The notes beneath the pieces are model-generated. The model saw nothing but the letters and a program-made list of their open reading frames with translations, ran no database searches and was not told the origin of the DNA. This document shows, one piece after another, positions 7,808 through 15,935 of a stretch of DNA of 64,000 nucleotides (position 1 is its first letter; each line of letters begins with the position of its first letter). Where the stretch lies: positions 1-64,000 of IMG/VR virus record IMGVR_UViG_3300042465_004839; one strand, 5' to 3'. The position numbers were made by a program, and so were the translations under genes. The stretch is from a virus.

Positions 7808-8701
7808 ATGAGTAGAAGTAATCAAGAAGAAACATCGGTAAATCCAGCTAAGCGTTGGTTCAGATGGTCAGGTAAGAATGGTAGTATCACATACTACGAC
7901 AAAGAGAAGAAAGAAAACGTGCCTGTAAAGATGCCGTTCACATTCCTATTGTTAGATGAGTTAACCACAATCTCAGGATACAGCGAGTCCGAAGACAAGG
8001 GTATCTATTCTAATGAAGTAAAGTTTACCAACAGCGAAAAGTTAAATGTTCGTTGCGGTAAGAACACAATTGAAGTTGGCTTGTACAACGACATTAAAGA
8101 TGCTGTAAAAGCTAAAGGTGGTAAGTACTCAAGAAGTTGTTACATAGCCTTTAAAGATGACAATGGAAGTTTAGAAATAGGTAACATCCTTATGACTGGC
8201 TCATCATTAAGTGGCGGTGACCATAAACCTGAAGGTTCAAAAGACAAAATTAAGTTAGATGGTTGGATGGACTTTATGAATGCTAACAAAAAAGCAATTT
8301 ATAATAGTGCTATTAAAATGGAACTTGAACCAAGACTATGTAAGAAAGGTTCTAACCCTTATCGTATTCCTAAATTCTCATTAGTAGAAATTGGTGAAGA
8401 GTCTAACACTTTAGCAACTGCCTTAGACAATGACTTACAAGCATTTTTAACGGTGTACTTGATAGAAAGTTCTAGAAAGATTAATAAGGTAGATACAGTA
8501 TATGATTTTGATTCGGATGAAAGTCAAGAAATTAAAGAAATTAAAGAGCAAATGAAAAAAGAAAGAGAATCTAATAAATTAGCTACAACTGAAGCTGTTT
8601 ATGGTTCACCAAGAACAAGAGAGCAATTTACTGCTGATAAAGATGAAGATTTCATAACAAGCTTTACTGCTGTTAGTGAAGACAATGATCTTCCTTTCTG
8701 A
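7808..8701 (+). CDS. Single-stranded DNA-binding protein-like
   Basis: A 297-aa protein. The N-terminal part (NPAKRWFRWSG, then YYDKEKKENV and PFTFLLLDEL) matches a type found in Bacteroidota phages next to recombination nucleases. The C-terminus is acidic and ends DNDLPF, like the tip with which SSB recruits partner enzymes. A charged, Lys/Glu-rich linker at about residues 238-260 separates core and tail. It should coat single-stranded DNA during replication or recombination. Confidence 0.7.
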   Translation: MSRSNQEETSVNPAKRWFRWSGKNGSITYYDKEKKENVPVKMPFTFLLLDELTTISGYSESEDKGIYSNEVKFTNSEKLNVRCGKNTIEVGLYNDIKDAVKAKGGKYSRSCYIAFKDDNGSLEIGNILMTGSSLSGGDHKPEGSKDKIKLDGWMDFMNANKKAIYNSAIKMELEPRLCKKGSNPYRIPKFSLVEIGEESNTLATALDNDLQAFLTVYLIESSRKINKVDTVYDFDSDESQEIKEIKEQMKKERESNKLATTEAVYGSPRTREQFTADKDEDFITSFTAVSEDNDLPF

Positions 8702-8719
8702 TAATTAACTGATTATCAA

Positions 8720-8887
8720 ATGAGTAAACAATTATTTTTTGAGTTAAGAGAGTTAGAAATGGCTCTCTTAACAAGAGAACAAGTCGCACAACAAAAACAA
8801 ATAGAGGAGAAACAATATGAAAGTTCAGAGAGTAATAATAAACGAGTTCAAGAAGTTAAAGGACATAGACGTAAATTTAGATGGTAA
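8720..8887 (+). CDS. Small hypothetical protein overlapping the next gene
   Basis: A 55-aa frame with ATG 18 bases after the SSB-like gene. It is helical, rich in Gln, Glu and Lys, with a basic C-terminus. The last 71 bases overlap the ATPase gene in another frame. Filling the gap supports it, but the long overlap lowers confidence. Confidence 0.4.
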   Translation: MSKQLFFELRELEMALLTREQVAQQKQIEEKQYESSESNNKRVQEVKGHRRKFRW

Positions 8888-10055
8888 AAACGTATTTGTC
8901 AAAGCAGAAAATGGTGTAGGTAAGTCTACCTTTATGCAGTTCATAGAGATTGCATTAGGAAGTAAAGCTGCTGTGCCACCTGATGCTAAAGGAGAAGGTG
9001 TGGTTTTGGTTGACAAAAACGGTGTTGACTACGAACTTAAAGTTAAGTTTAAGGATGGCAAGAGTGTTGTAACTGTTAGTGGAGAGGGGTTAAAAGACAA
9101 TTCTAAGTCAGCCATTGCCCAGTTAGTAGGTAAGATAGACTTTGATGTGGATGAGTTTGTAAAGATGTCTGACACAAAGAAAGGTCAGAAGGAGCAAGTA
9201 GAGGCATACAGAGATATGTTAGACGAGGAAACTAAAATATTTTTACGCAAGATTGAGAATACTATTAAGGCATCATTTGATGATAGAACTGAACTAACAA
9301 GTAAGGTTAAACAACACAAAGCGTGGATACAAGAAAGCCCATTGTTTGGCAAGGACTTGGATATAGAGCCTTTAGATGCTGCTGAAATTCAGATGGAGTT
9401 AGAGGCGGCTAACAAGAAAAATATTCAAGTAGACAAGGTTTTAGAGAACCTTGAAATAAGGTCTAAAGACATTGCTGTTTGGGACGAGGAAATTAAACAC
9501 TTACAAGCTAAAATATTTGCTGCTAAACAGTCGGATGAGTTGGCTGCTAAGTGGATTCCTGCTAACCCTAAGGTAGATGTAACAACTATTACTGCTAAGT
9601 TTAACACAATAAGTGAACACAACAAGAGGGCTGAACAAGCTGCTGAACAGAAACGTAAAATAGTAAAGTTAGAGAAGTTAGAGGAAGAGGTTGGAGATTT
9701 AACTGTTATAATTGAAACAGGAAGACAGTCACTTCAAGATGCTATTAGAGACATGAACCCAATTGTAGAGGGTCTATACTTTGATGATGACCAACTACTT
9801 TACAATGGTATTCCTGTAAGTACAACAACATTGGCTACATCTGAAATTATTGAGTTAGGGTTTAAACTCAAGATGGCACAGAATCCAGAGTTAGGGTTAG
9901 TATGTTTAGAGCATGGAGAATCGCTTGGAAACGAAAGACTTAAACATATACTTGCCATTGCCAAGAAAAACAATTGGCAGTTGATAATTGAGGAGGTTAA
10001 ACGTGGTCAAGAAAACTTAACCTTTGAGTTTATAGCCGATGCTGAAGATAAGTAA
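8817..10055 (+). CDS. SMC/Rad50-like AAA ATPase
   Basis: A 412-aa protein with an N-terminal ABC-type ATPase lobe whose Walker A is ENGVGKST at residues 31-38. A coiled-coil middle (about 140-310) follows, then a C-terminal lobe with a Walker B-like segment near GLVCLEHGE. It is much shorter than Rad50 or SbcC. Proteins of this type act on DNA ends or in recombination. In a replication operon it probably works with the DUF1064 nuclease and the SSB-like protein. An AGENGxGKS variant in place of the more common GxNGxGKS is normal for the group. Confidence 0.8.
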   Translation: MKVQRVIINEFKKLKDIDVNLDGKNVFVKAENGVGKSTFMQFIEIALGSKAAVPPDAKGEGVVLVDKNGVDYELKVKFKDGKSVVTVSGEGLKDNSKSAIAQLVGKIDFDVDEFVKMSDTKKGQKEQVEAYRDMLDEETKIFLRKIENTIKASFDDRTELTSKVKQHKAWIQESPLFGKDLDIEPLDAAEIQMELEAANKKNIQVDKVLENLEIRSKDIAVWDEEIKHLQAKIFAAKQSDELAAKWIPANPKVDVTTITAKFNTISEHNKRAEQAAEQKRKIVKLEKLEEEVGDLTVIIETGRQSLQDAIRDMNPIVEGLYFDDDQLLYNGIPVSTTTLATSEIIELGFKLKMAQNPELGLVCLEHGESLGNERLKHILAIAKKNNWQLIIEEVKRGQENLTFEFIADAEDK

Positions 10056-10263
10056 TGAAGACTTATTTAATAGTCTAATTGCTTTAACATCAAAAGGGAA
10101 TAGTTTAGAACATAGCTGCGAGATAATTAGTGTTTCTCGTGGCTATGTTTATCAAAAGCTGTCCGTAGAACAGTTGAAAGCAATTAAAGAATCTAAAATT
10201 AAGAAACCTAAAAAACAATACAAACACGTTAATCACAAAAAAGAATTTAATGGATATTACTAA
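10039..10263 (+). CDS. Small basic HTH-like protein
   Basis: A 74-aa protein starting 17 bases inside the ATPase gene. Residues 25-40 (CEIISVSRGYVYQKLS) look like a helix-turn-helix, and the tail is very Lys-rich. DNA binding is likely, but no family was recognised. It overlaps the next gene by 14 bases. Confidence 0.55.
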   Translation: MLKISNEDLFNSLIALTSKGNSLEHSCEIISVSRGYVYQKLSVEQLKAIKESKIKKPKKQYKHVNHKKEFNGYY

Positions 10264-10510
10264 GAAGAAGATGACAACAGAGGAGATATTAGCAGTACTT
10301 CATTACCGTAAAGACAAAGTACACGTTGGGAAGTCAATATACAAGCACGTTAGTATGTTTGAGTATGAAAAGATAGTATACTACAAGGCACAGATTGCCA
10401 AGTTTAAGTGGCATAAATTTTTTACCACAGAGAAACAAGCTGCAAAGGCAGTAGACATTAAACTAATAGAAAAAGGGTTAAGCCCACTAAACATTTTAAA
10501 AGCAAATTAA
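10250..10510 (+). CDS. AP2-like DNA-binding protein
   Basis: An 86-aa protein in which residues 28-76 follow the AP2 pattern: YKHVS, then YYKAQIAKFKWHKFF, then TTEKQAAKAVD. In phages AP2 domains usually sit on HNH endonucleases. Here the domain stands alone without a nuclease part, so it may be a domesticated homing-enzyme remnant or a DNA-binding regulator. Confidence 0.6.
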   Translation: MDITKKKMTTEEILAVLHYRKDKVHVGKSIYKHVSMFEYEKIVYYKAQIAKFKWHKFFTTEKQAAKAVDIKLIEKGLSPLNILKAN

Positions 10511-10512
10511 TA

Positions 10513-11052
10513 ATGAACGCAAAAGAATATTACTGTAAACAATTTACTATAAACAAAGAGAAACAAGAAAAAGATGTTCTTTACACTAAGAACGATATGA
10601 TAAAATTTGCTGCTAATTATCATCTTTACAAAAAGATATCAACAGAAGATTTTGAGGATGAGGAAGATAAAATAGAAACAATAGATCAGGTTATAACGAG
10701 GGCAAAGAATGCTGTTGAATTAATAACAGGAGTAACATTTAATATGATGAATGATAAAACAAGACAAAGAAACATAGTGTACCCAAAGTATATGTTTTAT
10801 GCTCTCTTAAAAAGGTATTCTAATTTAAAACTTACTGGTATAGCTAAATTGTTTTTCAGAAAATCATGGAATCCAGTACTTAAAAAGACAGTACTATGCC
10901 ACCCACACCATTCAAGTATTATAAGTGGTCTTAAAAATATAGAGGACATAGAATATATGGGCAAGATAGATGAGTGGTATCTAACTTGGGATTCAGTACA
11001 TAGAACATTTTTAACAACTAATTTAAAAGAAAAAACTACTCCACAAGGGTAG
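10513..11052 (+). CDS. DnaA domain IV-like DNA-binding protein
   Basis: A 179-aa protein. Residues 83-140 resemble the DNA-binding domain IV of the initiator DnaA: an RQRNIVYPKYMFYALLKRY helix, a LTGIAKLFFRK turn, and HSSIISGLK in place of the HSTV signature. The AAA ATPase domain of DnaA is missing. It may bind DnaA-box-like sites and act as an origin-binding or anti-initiator protein. The stop lies inside a terminator hairpin. Confidence 0.65.
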   Translation: MNAKEYYCKQFTINKEKQEKDVLYTKNDMIKFAANYHLYKKISTEDFEDEEDKIETIDQVITRAKNAVELITGVTFNMMNDKTRQRNIVYPKYMFYALLKRYSNLKLTGIAKLFFRKSWNPVLKKTVLCHPHHSSIISGLKNIEDIEYMGKIDEWYLTWDSVHRTFLTTNLKEKTTPQG

Positions 11053-11059
11053 TTTTTTT
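11030..11059 (+). terminator. Intrinsic terminator overlapping a stop codon
   Basis: A ten-base-pair stem (11030-11039 with 11049-11058) with a nine-base loop runs into seven T. It includes the last codons and the TAG of the DnaA-like gene, so it would end or reduce transcription before the NinG-like gene. Confidence 0.75.
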
Positions 11060-11067
11060 ATATCTAT

Positions 11068-11541
11068 ATGAAAATAAAAAATTGTAGCAAATGTCAAAAC
11101 GATTTTACACCACATTTAAGCAGTAAAACTTGTGATGTGTGTAAACGTACCGAATATTACCTTAAAACTCAAGAGAGGGCTAAAAACAAGCCAAAAAAGG
11201 CTATTAAAAAAGTAAGTGATAAACAAAAGAGTAGAATAGTGGCTAACAAAGATTATTATGTCCAGCAAATTGCTCGGCATATGGATGAGAATAAAGGTTT
11301 ATGCCCATGTGAAAACTGTGGTGTTGAAATTGTTAATCCATCAGGAAGGAATGTGAGTCATATTATAGCAGGATCAGCTAATAGTGCTTTGTACCATCAT
11401 CCATTGAATAGATTTATTCTTTGCCACGACTGTGAGAGAGTATGGACTAACGAGGACAAGACTAAACTAAAAATCTACCAAACCTCCGAAGAGAGAATGA
11501 TAGACTTAAAGAATTTTTATTATACTACTACTGTGGTATAA
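11068..11541 (+). CDS. ninG: NinG-like HNH protein
   Basis: A 157-aa protein with an N-terminal zinc-knuckle (CSKC at about 6-9, CDVC at 22-25), a basic linker, then CENCG and a ShIIAGSANSALYHHPLNRFILCHDCE segment. This arrangement matches lambda NinG (Rap), which acts on recombination intermediates and crossover junctions. Three CxxC pairs are present. It follows a terminator, so expression may depend on readthrough or its own promoter. It converges on the minus-strand gene array. Confidence 0.7.
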   Translation: MKIKNCSKCQNDFTPHLSSKTCDVCKRTEYYLKTQERAKNKPKKAIKKVSDKQKSRIVANKDYYVQQIARHMDENKGLCPCENCGVEIVNPSGRNVSHIIAGSANSALYHHPLNRFILCHDCERVWTNEDKTKLKIYQTSEERMIDLKNFYYTTTVV

Positions 11542-11568
11542 TATTTTGTTGTGTTTTTAAATAGTTAA

Positions 11569-11751
11569 TCATTTCTTTAACTGTTTGCTAAAGAATGATT
11601 CTATCTGGTCCTTGTTTACGACAGTAAAGTCTTGTTCGTTGCAATAGTTTACAGCATTTTGTAAGTCTTTGCATAAAGTACTTTCACTTCCATCAGTTCT
11701 CTTTACTTTTACTTTACTTGATCCGATAATTACTTCTATTTTTGCATTCAT
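11569..11751 (-). CDS. Small-array hypothetical protein, last gene
   Basis: A 60-aa protein with a beta-rich start and a helical, basic end. It is the last gene of the minus-strand array and converges on the NinG-like gene. No domain recognised. Confidence 0.6.
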   Translation of the reverse strand: MNAKIEVIIGSSKVKVKRTDGSESTLCKDLQNAVNYCNEQDFTVVNKDQIESFFSKQLKK

Positions 11752-11770
11752 TTTAGTATTTGTTGTGTCT

Positions 11771-11968
11771 TTAATCAGCCAATTGATTTATAAACAAGTG
11801 TTCTATTTCTTTTATGTTATCTCTACGTTCCTGCAAATGTATAGGTTTTAGTCTTGGATTCTTACTTTGCTCTAACTTCTTTAGTTGTGCCTTGCAATTG
11901 TTAATGTATTTCAAGCTCATCCCACACAGTAACTGCCTTTGTTTTTCGGTTATGATTAGTTGTTTCAT
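11771..11968 (-). CDS. Small-array hypothetical protein, basic
   Basis: A 65-aa helical, Lys- and Gln-rich protein. It shares one base with the stop of the gene before it. No domain recognised; a nucleic-acid or protein contact role is possible from its charge. Confidence 0.6.
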   Translation of the reverse strand: MKQLIITEKQRQLLCGMSLKYINNCKAQLKKLEQSKNPRLKPIHLQERRDNIKEIEHLFINQLAD

Positions 11969-12231
11969 TATTTATCTTTATTAAATCTTTTGTGGAAATA
12001 TCTTTCAGAATTATCTATTAAGTCTATTAAATCGTATAGATTATTATAGTCTAACGTAATATAAGTTAAATTTTCAGTATCTATCTTTACTGACTTGCTG
12101 TAATCAAATGTTAAATCTAATTCATCTAATTCAGCATCTAAAATTTTTGCTGTTACTGACTCCTTTTTCTTAATTAACTTGCCAACTTTTGGGCATAAAA
12201 ATTTCTCTAAATCTTTTTCTTTGTTTTTCAT
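11968..12231 (-). CDS. Small-array hypothetical protein
   Basis: An 87-aa protein with a basic N-terminal third and an acidic C-terminal part rich in Asp, Leu and Tyr. It overlaps its neighbours by one base at both ends, which marks it as translated. Function unknown. Confidence 0.65.
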   Translation of the reverse strand: MKNKEKDLEKFLCPKVGKLIKKKESVTAKILDAELDELDLTFDYSKSVKIDTENLTYITLDYNNLYDLIDLIDNSERYFHKRFNKDK

Positions 12232-12749
12232 TATGATTTATTTTTTTTAATTATTTGTTTTAGTTTACTGATATATTTCTCATCCTGTGCATAGATACTT
12301 GATAGTAGTTTAAAGTACTCAGCATCGGTTGTAATGAATAGGGCATTTTGTATCTGGAATGCTTTATAGTCAAGGATACAATCTTCTACTGACTCATACT
12401 TTGCATAAGCTCCATAGTCGTGGCTGTTGATAGCAAAGGTAAATCTTTGCGCTGCGACTCGCATACCAAAGCAATTCAAATTGTTTTTAAACACTTGTGA
12501 CTTAAAGTTACTGCTTTCTAATATTGCCTGTGCCATTACAATGTGGCTAAACTTTATTTTGTGCTTTTCAATACTTGACTTAAAACAATCAATGTCTATT
12601 TTGTTTTCAAGGCAGTTGGCAATAGATAATTCCTTTTCAAGTGTAGTCACTTTCTTATTAGGTAGCAGTTGAATTACTGCTACACCTGTTACTGCACCAA
12701 TAATAAATATTATTAGTACTATGGCTATATCTCTTTTAAATTCTTTCAT
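12231..12749 (-). CDS. Membrane-anchored glucosaminidase-like peptidoglycan hydrolase (GH73)
   Basis: A 172-aa protein with an N-terminal membrane segment (residues 8-29) and a FlgJ-type glucosaminidase domain from about 65 to 165. The HIVMAQAILESSNFKS segment carries the catalytic Glu at residue 78, followed by NNLNCFGM and a YAKYESVEDCILDY stretch typical of the family. It would cut peptidoglycan in the periplasm while tethered to the inner membrane. It is far from the lysis cassette, in a probable early operon, so a role in wall remodelling or superinfection exclusion is possible. Confidence 0.75.
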   Translation of the reverse strand: MKEFKRDIAIVLIIFIIGAVTGVAVIQLLPNKKVTTLEKELSIANCLENKIDIDCFKSSIEKHKIKFSHIVMAQAILESSNFKSQVFKNNLNCFGMRVAAQRFTFAINSHDYGAYAKYESVEDCILDYKAFQIQNALFITTDAEYFKLLSSIYAQDEKYISKLKQIIKKNKS

Positions 12750-13330
12750 GTGTTTTTATTTATAGTAGCAAAATTATTAAAGTCACTATTGCTGATTACA
12801 TCTCCATAAAAATCAATTTCATTTACTTCCTCATTTACCAAAGCAAAGTCTAATAAAGCTCCGAGTACATGGCTATCTTTATCTAATACAGTAAAGTCAG
12901 ATGTGTCTTCAGCCCATTCTACTGCACTATTAAATCTAAATGATGTAAAGCCATCGTATGAAGTGTATCTTTCTTTTAAATAGGTATCAAAAGCATCGTA
13001 ATTACTTTGTATGTACTTTGCAATGTTACTTACTACAGGAATAACATCTACGTCTACTGCATCATTAGTGTAGTTATAGTACTTAGGGGATACAATTTTT
13101 TGATATTTCATTGACTCAATTAGTCCTAATTCAATTAGTTTAATTTCAATTTCATCAGTTAACAAATCAGCTATTTGTTCATTGTAACCTTTCCAGTCTA
13201 CTTCCACGTCATCTAAATCATCTACTTCATTGTACTCACGATATTCATCTAATTCACTATCTCCATCCCATATTGTATTGTAAAAGCCATTGAATAATGG
13301 TAACCACGTTTCTATTGTTTTATTTTCCAT
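12746..13330 (-). CDS. Acidic hypothetical protein
   Basis: A 194-aa, strongly acidic protein, with a dense run of Asp and Glu at about residues 22-50. It overlaps the next gene as ATGA. The charge pattern resembles DNA-mimic proteins such as antirestriction factors, but no such family is recognised, so this is a guess from composition only. Confidence 0.6.
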   Translation of the reverse strand: MENKTIETWLPLFNGFYNTIWDGDSELDEYREYNEVDDLDDVEVDWKGYNEQIADLLTDEIEIKLIELGLIESMKYQKIVSPKYYNYTNDAVDVDVIPVVSNIAKYIQSNYDAFDTYLKERYTSYDGFTSFRFNSAVEWAEDTSDFTVLDKDSHVLGALLDFALVNEEVNEIDFYGDVISNSDFNNFATINKNT

Positions 13331-13346
13331 AATTTTTATTGTGTTT

Positions 13347-13586
13347 TTAAATTGTTTGGTATTGTATGTTTAAAGGATTAATTAACTTGCCATCCATCAC
13401 GATTTCAACTACTGTATACGTTTCTTTTGGGGAAATTCGTAGCATCTTGCTGATACTTTCAGCAGCTTTGATCCTTTCATTCTGATGGAATTCTAATATT
13501 TTAATAATTGTTCTTCTTAACTGTGGCGTTAGTTTTGTTACCCTGTTGTTTAGCTCTGTGGCTATTTGTCCATTAGTTAAATTCAT
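13347..13586 (-). CDS. Small-array hypothetical protein
   Basis: A 79-aa helical, basic protein with a short beta-like end. Its ATG overlaps the stop of the gene before it. A weak helix-turn-helix-like feel in the first 35 residues does not allow a firm call. Confidence 0.6.
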   Translation of the reverse strand: MNLTNGQIATELNNRVTKLTPQLRRTIIKILEFHQNERIKAAESISKMLRISPKETYTVVEIVMDGKLINPLNIQYQTI

Positions 13587-13750
13587 AATTTTTGTACTAT
13601 TTTTATGTGATTAATAATTACATCTTGTTTAATTGCTGTCAGTTTACTTAATAGTTTTATTGTTTTAATGGTTGGATCTTCTAAATCTTGTTTTAACTGC
13701 TTATTGTATTTAAAACAATCTACTATGTTTGCCTTTTGATGACTGTTCAT
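13583..13750 (-). CDS. Small-array hypothetical protein, 55 aa
   Basis: A 55-aa Lys-rich helical protein. Both ends overlap neighbours as ATGA (13583-13586 and 13747-13750), which strongly supports translation despite the small size. Function unknown. Confidence 0.6.
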   Translation of the reverse strand: MNSHQKANIVDCFKYNKQLKQDLEDPTIKTIKLLSKLTAIKQDVIINHIKIVQKL

Positions 13751-13941
13751 ATCTTTCTTAAATTAAAAGGTATAGCATCTAATCCCCAGTTAAACTTGTA
13801 ACCTACTGCTAACAGCTCTAATTCCATATTTACAAGTGTAGTAAATTCAGCATCTTCATTGCTGTAAAAGTTTACAATATCTTTTGCTTCTTGTGGTAAT
13901 TGGTCAATGTTTTCAAACAAGTCTACATATTCTACTTTCAT
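13747..13941 (-). CDS. Small-array hypothetical protein
   Basis: A 64-aa acidic protein preceded by a variant of the shared leader (TGTGTATTTAAATT on the plus strand). The stop overlaps the next start. No domain recognised. Confidence 0.6.
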   Translation of the reverse strand: MKVEYVDLFENIDQLPQEAKDIVNFYSNEDAEFTTLVNMELELLAVGYKFNWGLDAIPFNLRKI

Positions 13942-13943
13942 AT

Positions 13944-14144
13944 TTATTGTGTATTTAAATTGTTATCAATAAATTCTATGTCTACACATTTGCACATCAA
14001 TTCCTCAGGAAATGCTCCACAATTAAAGTATGCACCAATGAAGTATGCCTTTGCTTCGGATTCAGTTACACTACTACTTATATTCGTAGTGTAATTGTTT
14101 TCAGCATCATCAAATTTTACGTTTACTGTATTTAGTTTGCCCAT
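13944..14144 (-). CDS. Small-array hypothetical protein
   Basis: A 66-aa acidic protein with three Cys in its second half and the shared leader before its ATG. No domain recognised. Confidence 0.6.
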   Translation of the reverse strand: MGKLNTVNVKFDDAENNYTTNISSSVTESEAKAYFIGAYFNCGAFPEELMCKCVDIEFIDNNLNTQ

Positions 14145-14188
14145 TTTTATGTGTTTTTTAATTTTTAAATTTGTTTGTGTTTGTATGT

Positions 14189-14365
14189 TTAAAATCTTTC
14201 GTTAAATTGTTGTAATCGTTTGACAAGCATTCTATCTGATTCAAAAAGTATTTGTCTTTCAATAGGCTGTAAATCTTTGTATACATCAGTTGTTTTACTG
14301 ATTAATGGATGGGGATATTGTGCTTTTAAAATATCACTTGCTAATTTTAATTGTTCGCTGTTCAT
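14189..14365 (-). CDS. Small-array hypothetical protein
   Basis: A 58-aa helical protein. The ATG at 14365 is preferred over an upstream TTG at 14407, which would overlap the previous gene. It begins MNSEQLKLASDILKAQ. No domain recognised. Confidence 0.55.
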   Translation of the reverse strand: MNSEQLKLASDILKAQYPHPLISKTTDVYKDLQPIERQILFESDRMLVKRLQQFNERF

Positions 14366-14369
14366 AATT

Positions 14370-14573
14370 CTAAATATAATTTTCGTAGTAAAATGATTGT
14401 TCAACAACAGGTAATTGTGTTTTTAAAACAATATGGTTATTGTTAATTGGCGCAATTCCATAACCAAAATGTATTGATAGTCTTTCTATCACTTGCTTTT
14501 TGGATGTTGCTTGTATTTGTATTTTGTGCTTTTTGTTTAAAGCTTTCGTTATTGTTACAATATAATTTTTCAT
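14370..14573 (-). CDS. Small-array hypothetical protein
   Basis: A 67-aa basic protein with a beta strand start (NYIVTITKAL) and a KKQVIERL helix, a pattern seen in small adaptor-like proteins. No family recognised. Confidence 0.55.
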   Translation of the reverse strand: MKNYIVTITKALNKKHKIQIQATSKKQVIERLSIHFGYGIAPINNNHIVLKTQLPVVEQSFYYENYI

Positions 14574-14577
14574 AATT

Positions 14578-14784
14578 TTATGTGGTTTTACAAAGTTTTT
14601 TTAATTCATTTAAATCTTTAATTCTAACACTATCCCAATTGCCTTTAGTCAAATCTATTAAAGGCATATTGTTAGTTATAGTTGTATACTTATTGTATGT
14701 AACTGGGCTTGTATAGGTTACTTCGTAGTGACCATAGCCATTGAATCTAAATGTAAAATCGTTTAGTCTAATCTTATTTTTCAT
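14578..14784 (-). CDS. Small-array hypothetical protein with triple leader
   Basis: A 68-aa beta-rich, Tyr- and Thr-rich protein. The shared leader core is present three times in tandem upstream of its ATG (14786-14815), the only such case in the array. No domain recognised. Confidence 0.6.
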   Translation of the reverse strand: MKNKIRLNDFTFRFNGYGHYEVTYTSPVTYNKYTTITNNMPLIDLTKGNWDSVRIKDLNELKKLCKTT

Positions 14785-14813
14785 TGTGTTTTTTATGTGT
14801 TTTTTATGTGTTT

Positions 14814-15158
14814 TTAAATTGTCATTCGTGTAATTTCTGATATTATTAATTGAAAACTGTTAGATTGTAATTGTAAGTTACCCCTTTTCCACAATTCAAT
14901 ATCTTCAATACTTGCTACATAACCATCAATTTTTTGCAAAAAAGAAGATTCAAAACAATTGTTTTCTAAATTTAATTCTAAATCATAGAAGTTTAATTTT
15001 GTATACAAATGTTTTTCTAAATAAATGTCAATTGCTTCTTCCCAATCAATTGCATAAATGCTTTGAATTGAATCGTAACTGCTAACCTGATCACTTTCTC
15101 CTTTTTCAAAATCATCATCACATACATGATGGAATGATTCTATTTCGTATTTTCTCAT
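14814..15158 (-). CDS. Small-array hypothetical protein, acidic
   Basis: A 114-aa acidic protein with an IDWEEAIDIYLEKHL helix near the middle and a beta-rich end. The shared leader precedes it. No domain recognised. Confidence 0.6.
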   Translation of the reverse strand: MRKYEIESFHHVCDDDFEKGESDQVSSYDSIQSIYAIDWEEAIDIYLEKHLYTKLNFYDLELNLENNCFESSFLQKIDGYVASIEDIELWKRGNLQLQSNSFQLIISEITRMTI

Positions 15159-15176
15159 AATAGTTTTTATGTGTTT

Positions 15177-15416
15177 TTAAATTGATATGTAATCTAAACT
15201 TTCGTATGTATAGAATTCTATGTAGTTATTTGGATAGGCATTTTCTAATGCAGTCATTAAATCATCATTGGAATATTCTATACCATTGTTTCTTTCTGAT
15301 AAAACGATAGGCTGTATCACATCCATAATTTCATCTTGTTTTAAATCAGTCAATAGTAAGAAATCTTCCTCCTGAAATGCTGTAGTATTGATGTTTATAA
15401 TGTTTAACTTTTTCAT
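15177..15416 (-). CDS. Small-array hypothetical protein, acidic
   Basis: A 79-aa acidic protein, mostly helical, ending in a Tyr-rich segment. Shared leader present. No domain recognised. Confidence 0.6.
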   Translation of the reverse strand: MKKLNIININTTAFQEEDFLLLTDLKQDEIMDVIQPIVLSERNNGIEYSNDDLMTALENAYPNNYIEFYTYESLDYISI

Positions 15417-15452
15417 AATTTTTTGTTGTGTTTTTTAATTGTTGATTGTTTT

Positions 15453-15695
15453 TTAAAATTTTGATAGATAAATATTTAAAGGTATAAGGTCAAATTCTTC
15501 TTCGGTTTCTTCTACAAAATCATCATCATTAATATAATCTATTTTTCTGTTATCGTTATGTTGTTGTAACCATTCTGAAAAATGATTTTTATTTTCAATT
15601 ATCACTTCTAATTTTTGGTTATCCCCATTTCCATAGATATCATTATATCTTACTATGTACATTTCTTTTGCTGATTTTTCTTTACTTGTTTTCAT
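15453..15695 (-). CDS. Small-array hypothetical protein, acidic
   Basis: An 80-aa protein with a basic start and a middle very rich in Asp and Glu. Shared leader present. No domain recognised. Confidence 0.6.
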   Translation of the reverse strand: MKTSKEKSAKEMYIVRYNDIYGNGDNQKLEVIIENKNHFSEWLQQHNDNRKIDYINDDDFVEETEEEFDLIPLNIYLSKF

Positions 15696-15726
15696 AATTT
15701 TTTGTTGTGTTTTTTAATTTTTAGGT

Positions 15727-15921
15727 TTATAATATTTGATTTAAATAAATTGGTTTTAAGGTATAATTATTTTTCAATTTGTATGTTTGACCAGTGCAAA
15801 TGAGATCCATGTAATCAGATAACTGTAATGATTCAATACAATGCTGTTTTATAAGTTTTTTAGTGTTTTTATCAGCAGTAGAAACTGCTATAATATTACC
15901 TTTAAAATATATTGCTTTCAT
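15727..15921 (-). CDS. Small-array hypothetical protein
   Basis: A 64-aa protein that opens with two beta strands (KAIYFKGNIIAVSTA). The leader abuts the ATG more closely than in other copies. No domain recognised. Confidence 0.55.
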   Translation of the reverse strand: MKAIYFKGNIIAVSTADKNTKKLIKQHCIESLQLSDYMDLICTGQTYKLKNNYTLKPIYLNQIL

Positions 15922-15935
15922 GTGTTTTTAAATTG

